Part shown: piece by piece, positions 53,685-53,857 of the stretch
How the letters are laid out: each line of letters starts with the position of its first letter
Numbering within the stretch: position 1 is the stretch's first letter
Notes under the pieces: model-generated
The model's database searches: none
What the model was told of the DNA's origin: nothing
What the model saw: the letters and a program-made list of their open reading frames with translations, nothing else
Translations under genes and position numbers: made by a program
Assembly (NCBI GenBank): GCA_015063795.1
Contig: SVTL01000005.1
Span: 50,538-104,394, forward strand
From: Oscillospiraceae bacterium
GTDB lineage: Bacteria > Bacillota > Clostridia > Oscillospirales > CAG-272
DNA length: 53,857 bases
Reading direction: 5' to 3'

Positions 53685-53857
53685 TTATACGATTCCCATT
53701 GCCATTTCTACCAACAACGCAACGACAACGACCAATGCCGAGATGATAAAACCGTGGATCATCGGACGGATACCGGCTTTCTTCATGCTTGAGAAGGATG
53801 TGTTCAAACCGATGGCTGCCAATGCACATACCATAAGGAATTTGCTTGCACTCTTGG
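53685..53857 (-). CDS. YeiH-family putative sulfate exporter, C-terminal fragment
   Basis: The - strand frame entering from the right edge ends with TAA at 53685. The 57 visible residues include KFLMVCALAAIGLNTSFSSM and MIHGFIISALVVVVALL, the conserved last two membrane segments of UPF0324/YeiH transporters. The 5' part lies outside the window. Confidence 0.75.
   Translation of the reverse strand, partial: KSASKFLMVCALAAIGLNTSFSSMKKAGIRPMIHGFIISALVVVVALLVEMAMGIV

Overview
The window looks like a chromosomal segment of a low-to-mid GC, Gram-positive gut Firmicute, most likely a Clostridia/Oscillospiraceae-type organism. This rests on strong AGGAGG-type ribosome binding sites with some GTG and TTG starts, SLH-domain surface proteins, a Gram-positive-style Pel operon, an alanine/sodium symporter, a DUF554 protein and 'YYEFDA(D/E)GKM' surface repeats. 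No rRNA, tRNA, CRISPR array or complete insertion sequence was recognised.

Layout. 1-872: C-terminal part of a protein built of 79-residue tandem repeats, then a set of GC-rich hairpins. 1006-9939: a surface-polysaccharide block on the + strand (GT2 glycosyltransferase, Wzx-like flippase, a DHH phosphoesterase / nucleotidyltransferase / histidine-phosphatase trio, an acyltransferase, an SLH repeat protein and a CapG/WbjD-type UDP-HexNAc 2-epimerase). 10125-11063: a small serine recombinase followed by tandem repeats and two oppositely oriented palindromic sites that bracket a near-consensus sigma-70 promoter, a candidate invertible switch. 11071-25135: an uncharacterised nucleotidyltransferase (- strand), then on the + strand a 3278-residue secreted beta-helix/GLUG protein, a 44-residue RiPP-precursor-like peptide, an HPr-kinase-like protein, a PqqD-like RRE protein, a second SLH protein and an S26-type peptidase. 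This is the main candidate for an undescribed system.

25469-37333 is all on the - strand: DUF554, an AGCS symporter with an upstream Lrp regulator, a phosphodiesterase with a three-gene ABC exporter, a lipoprotein, a tiny signal-peptide ORF, a VanY-type lipoprotein carboxypeptidase and a MATE transporter.

37729-52962 is one tightly packed + strand operon of ten genes: PelD, PelE, PelA-type deacetylase, PelF, PelG, CotH kinase, VTC polyphosphate-polymerase domain, DUF4956, an EAL protein and a GGDEF protein. It combines synthesis, export and c-di-GMP control of a Pel-like exopolysaccharide. PelD is fused to an HD-GYP domain and keeps an RxxD c-di-GMP site. pelF is broken by a 5-bp tandem duplication (ATCGG twice), so the locus as sequenced is off or the read is wrong. 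The window ends in a multi-hairpin repeat element and the 3' end of a YeiH-family transporter gene.
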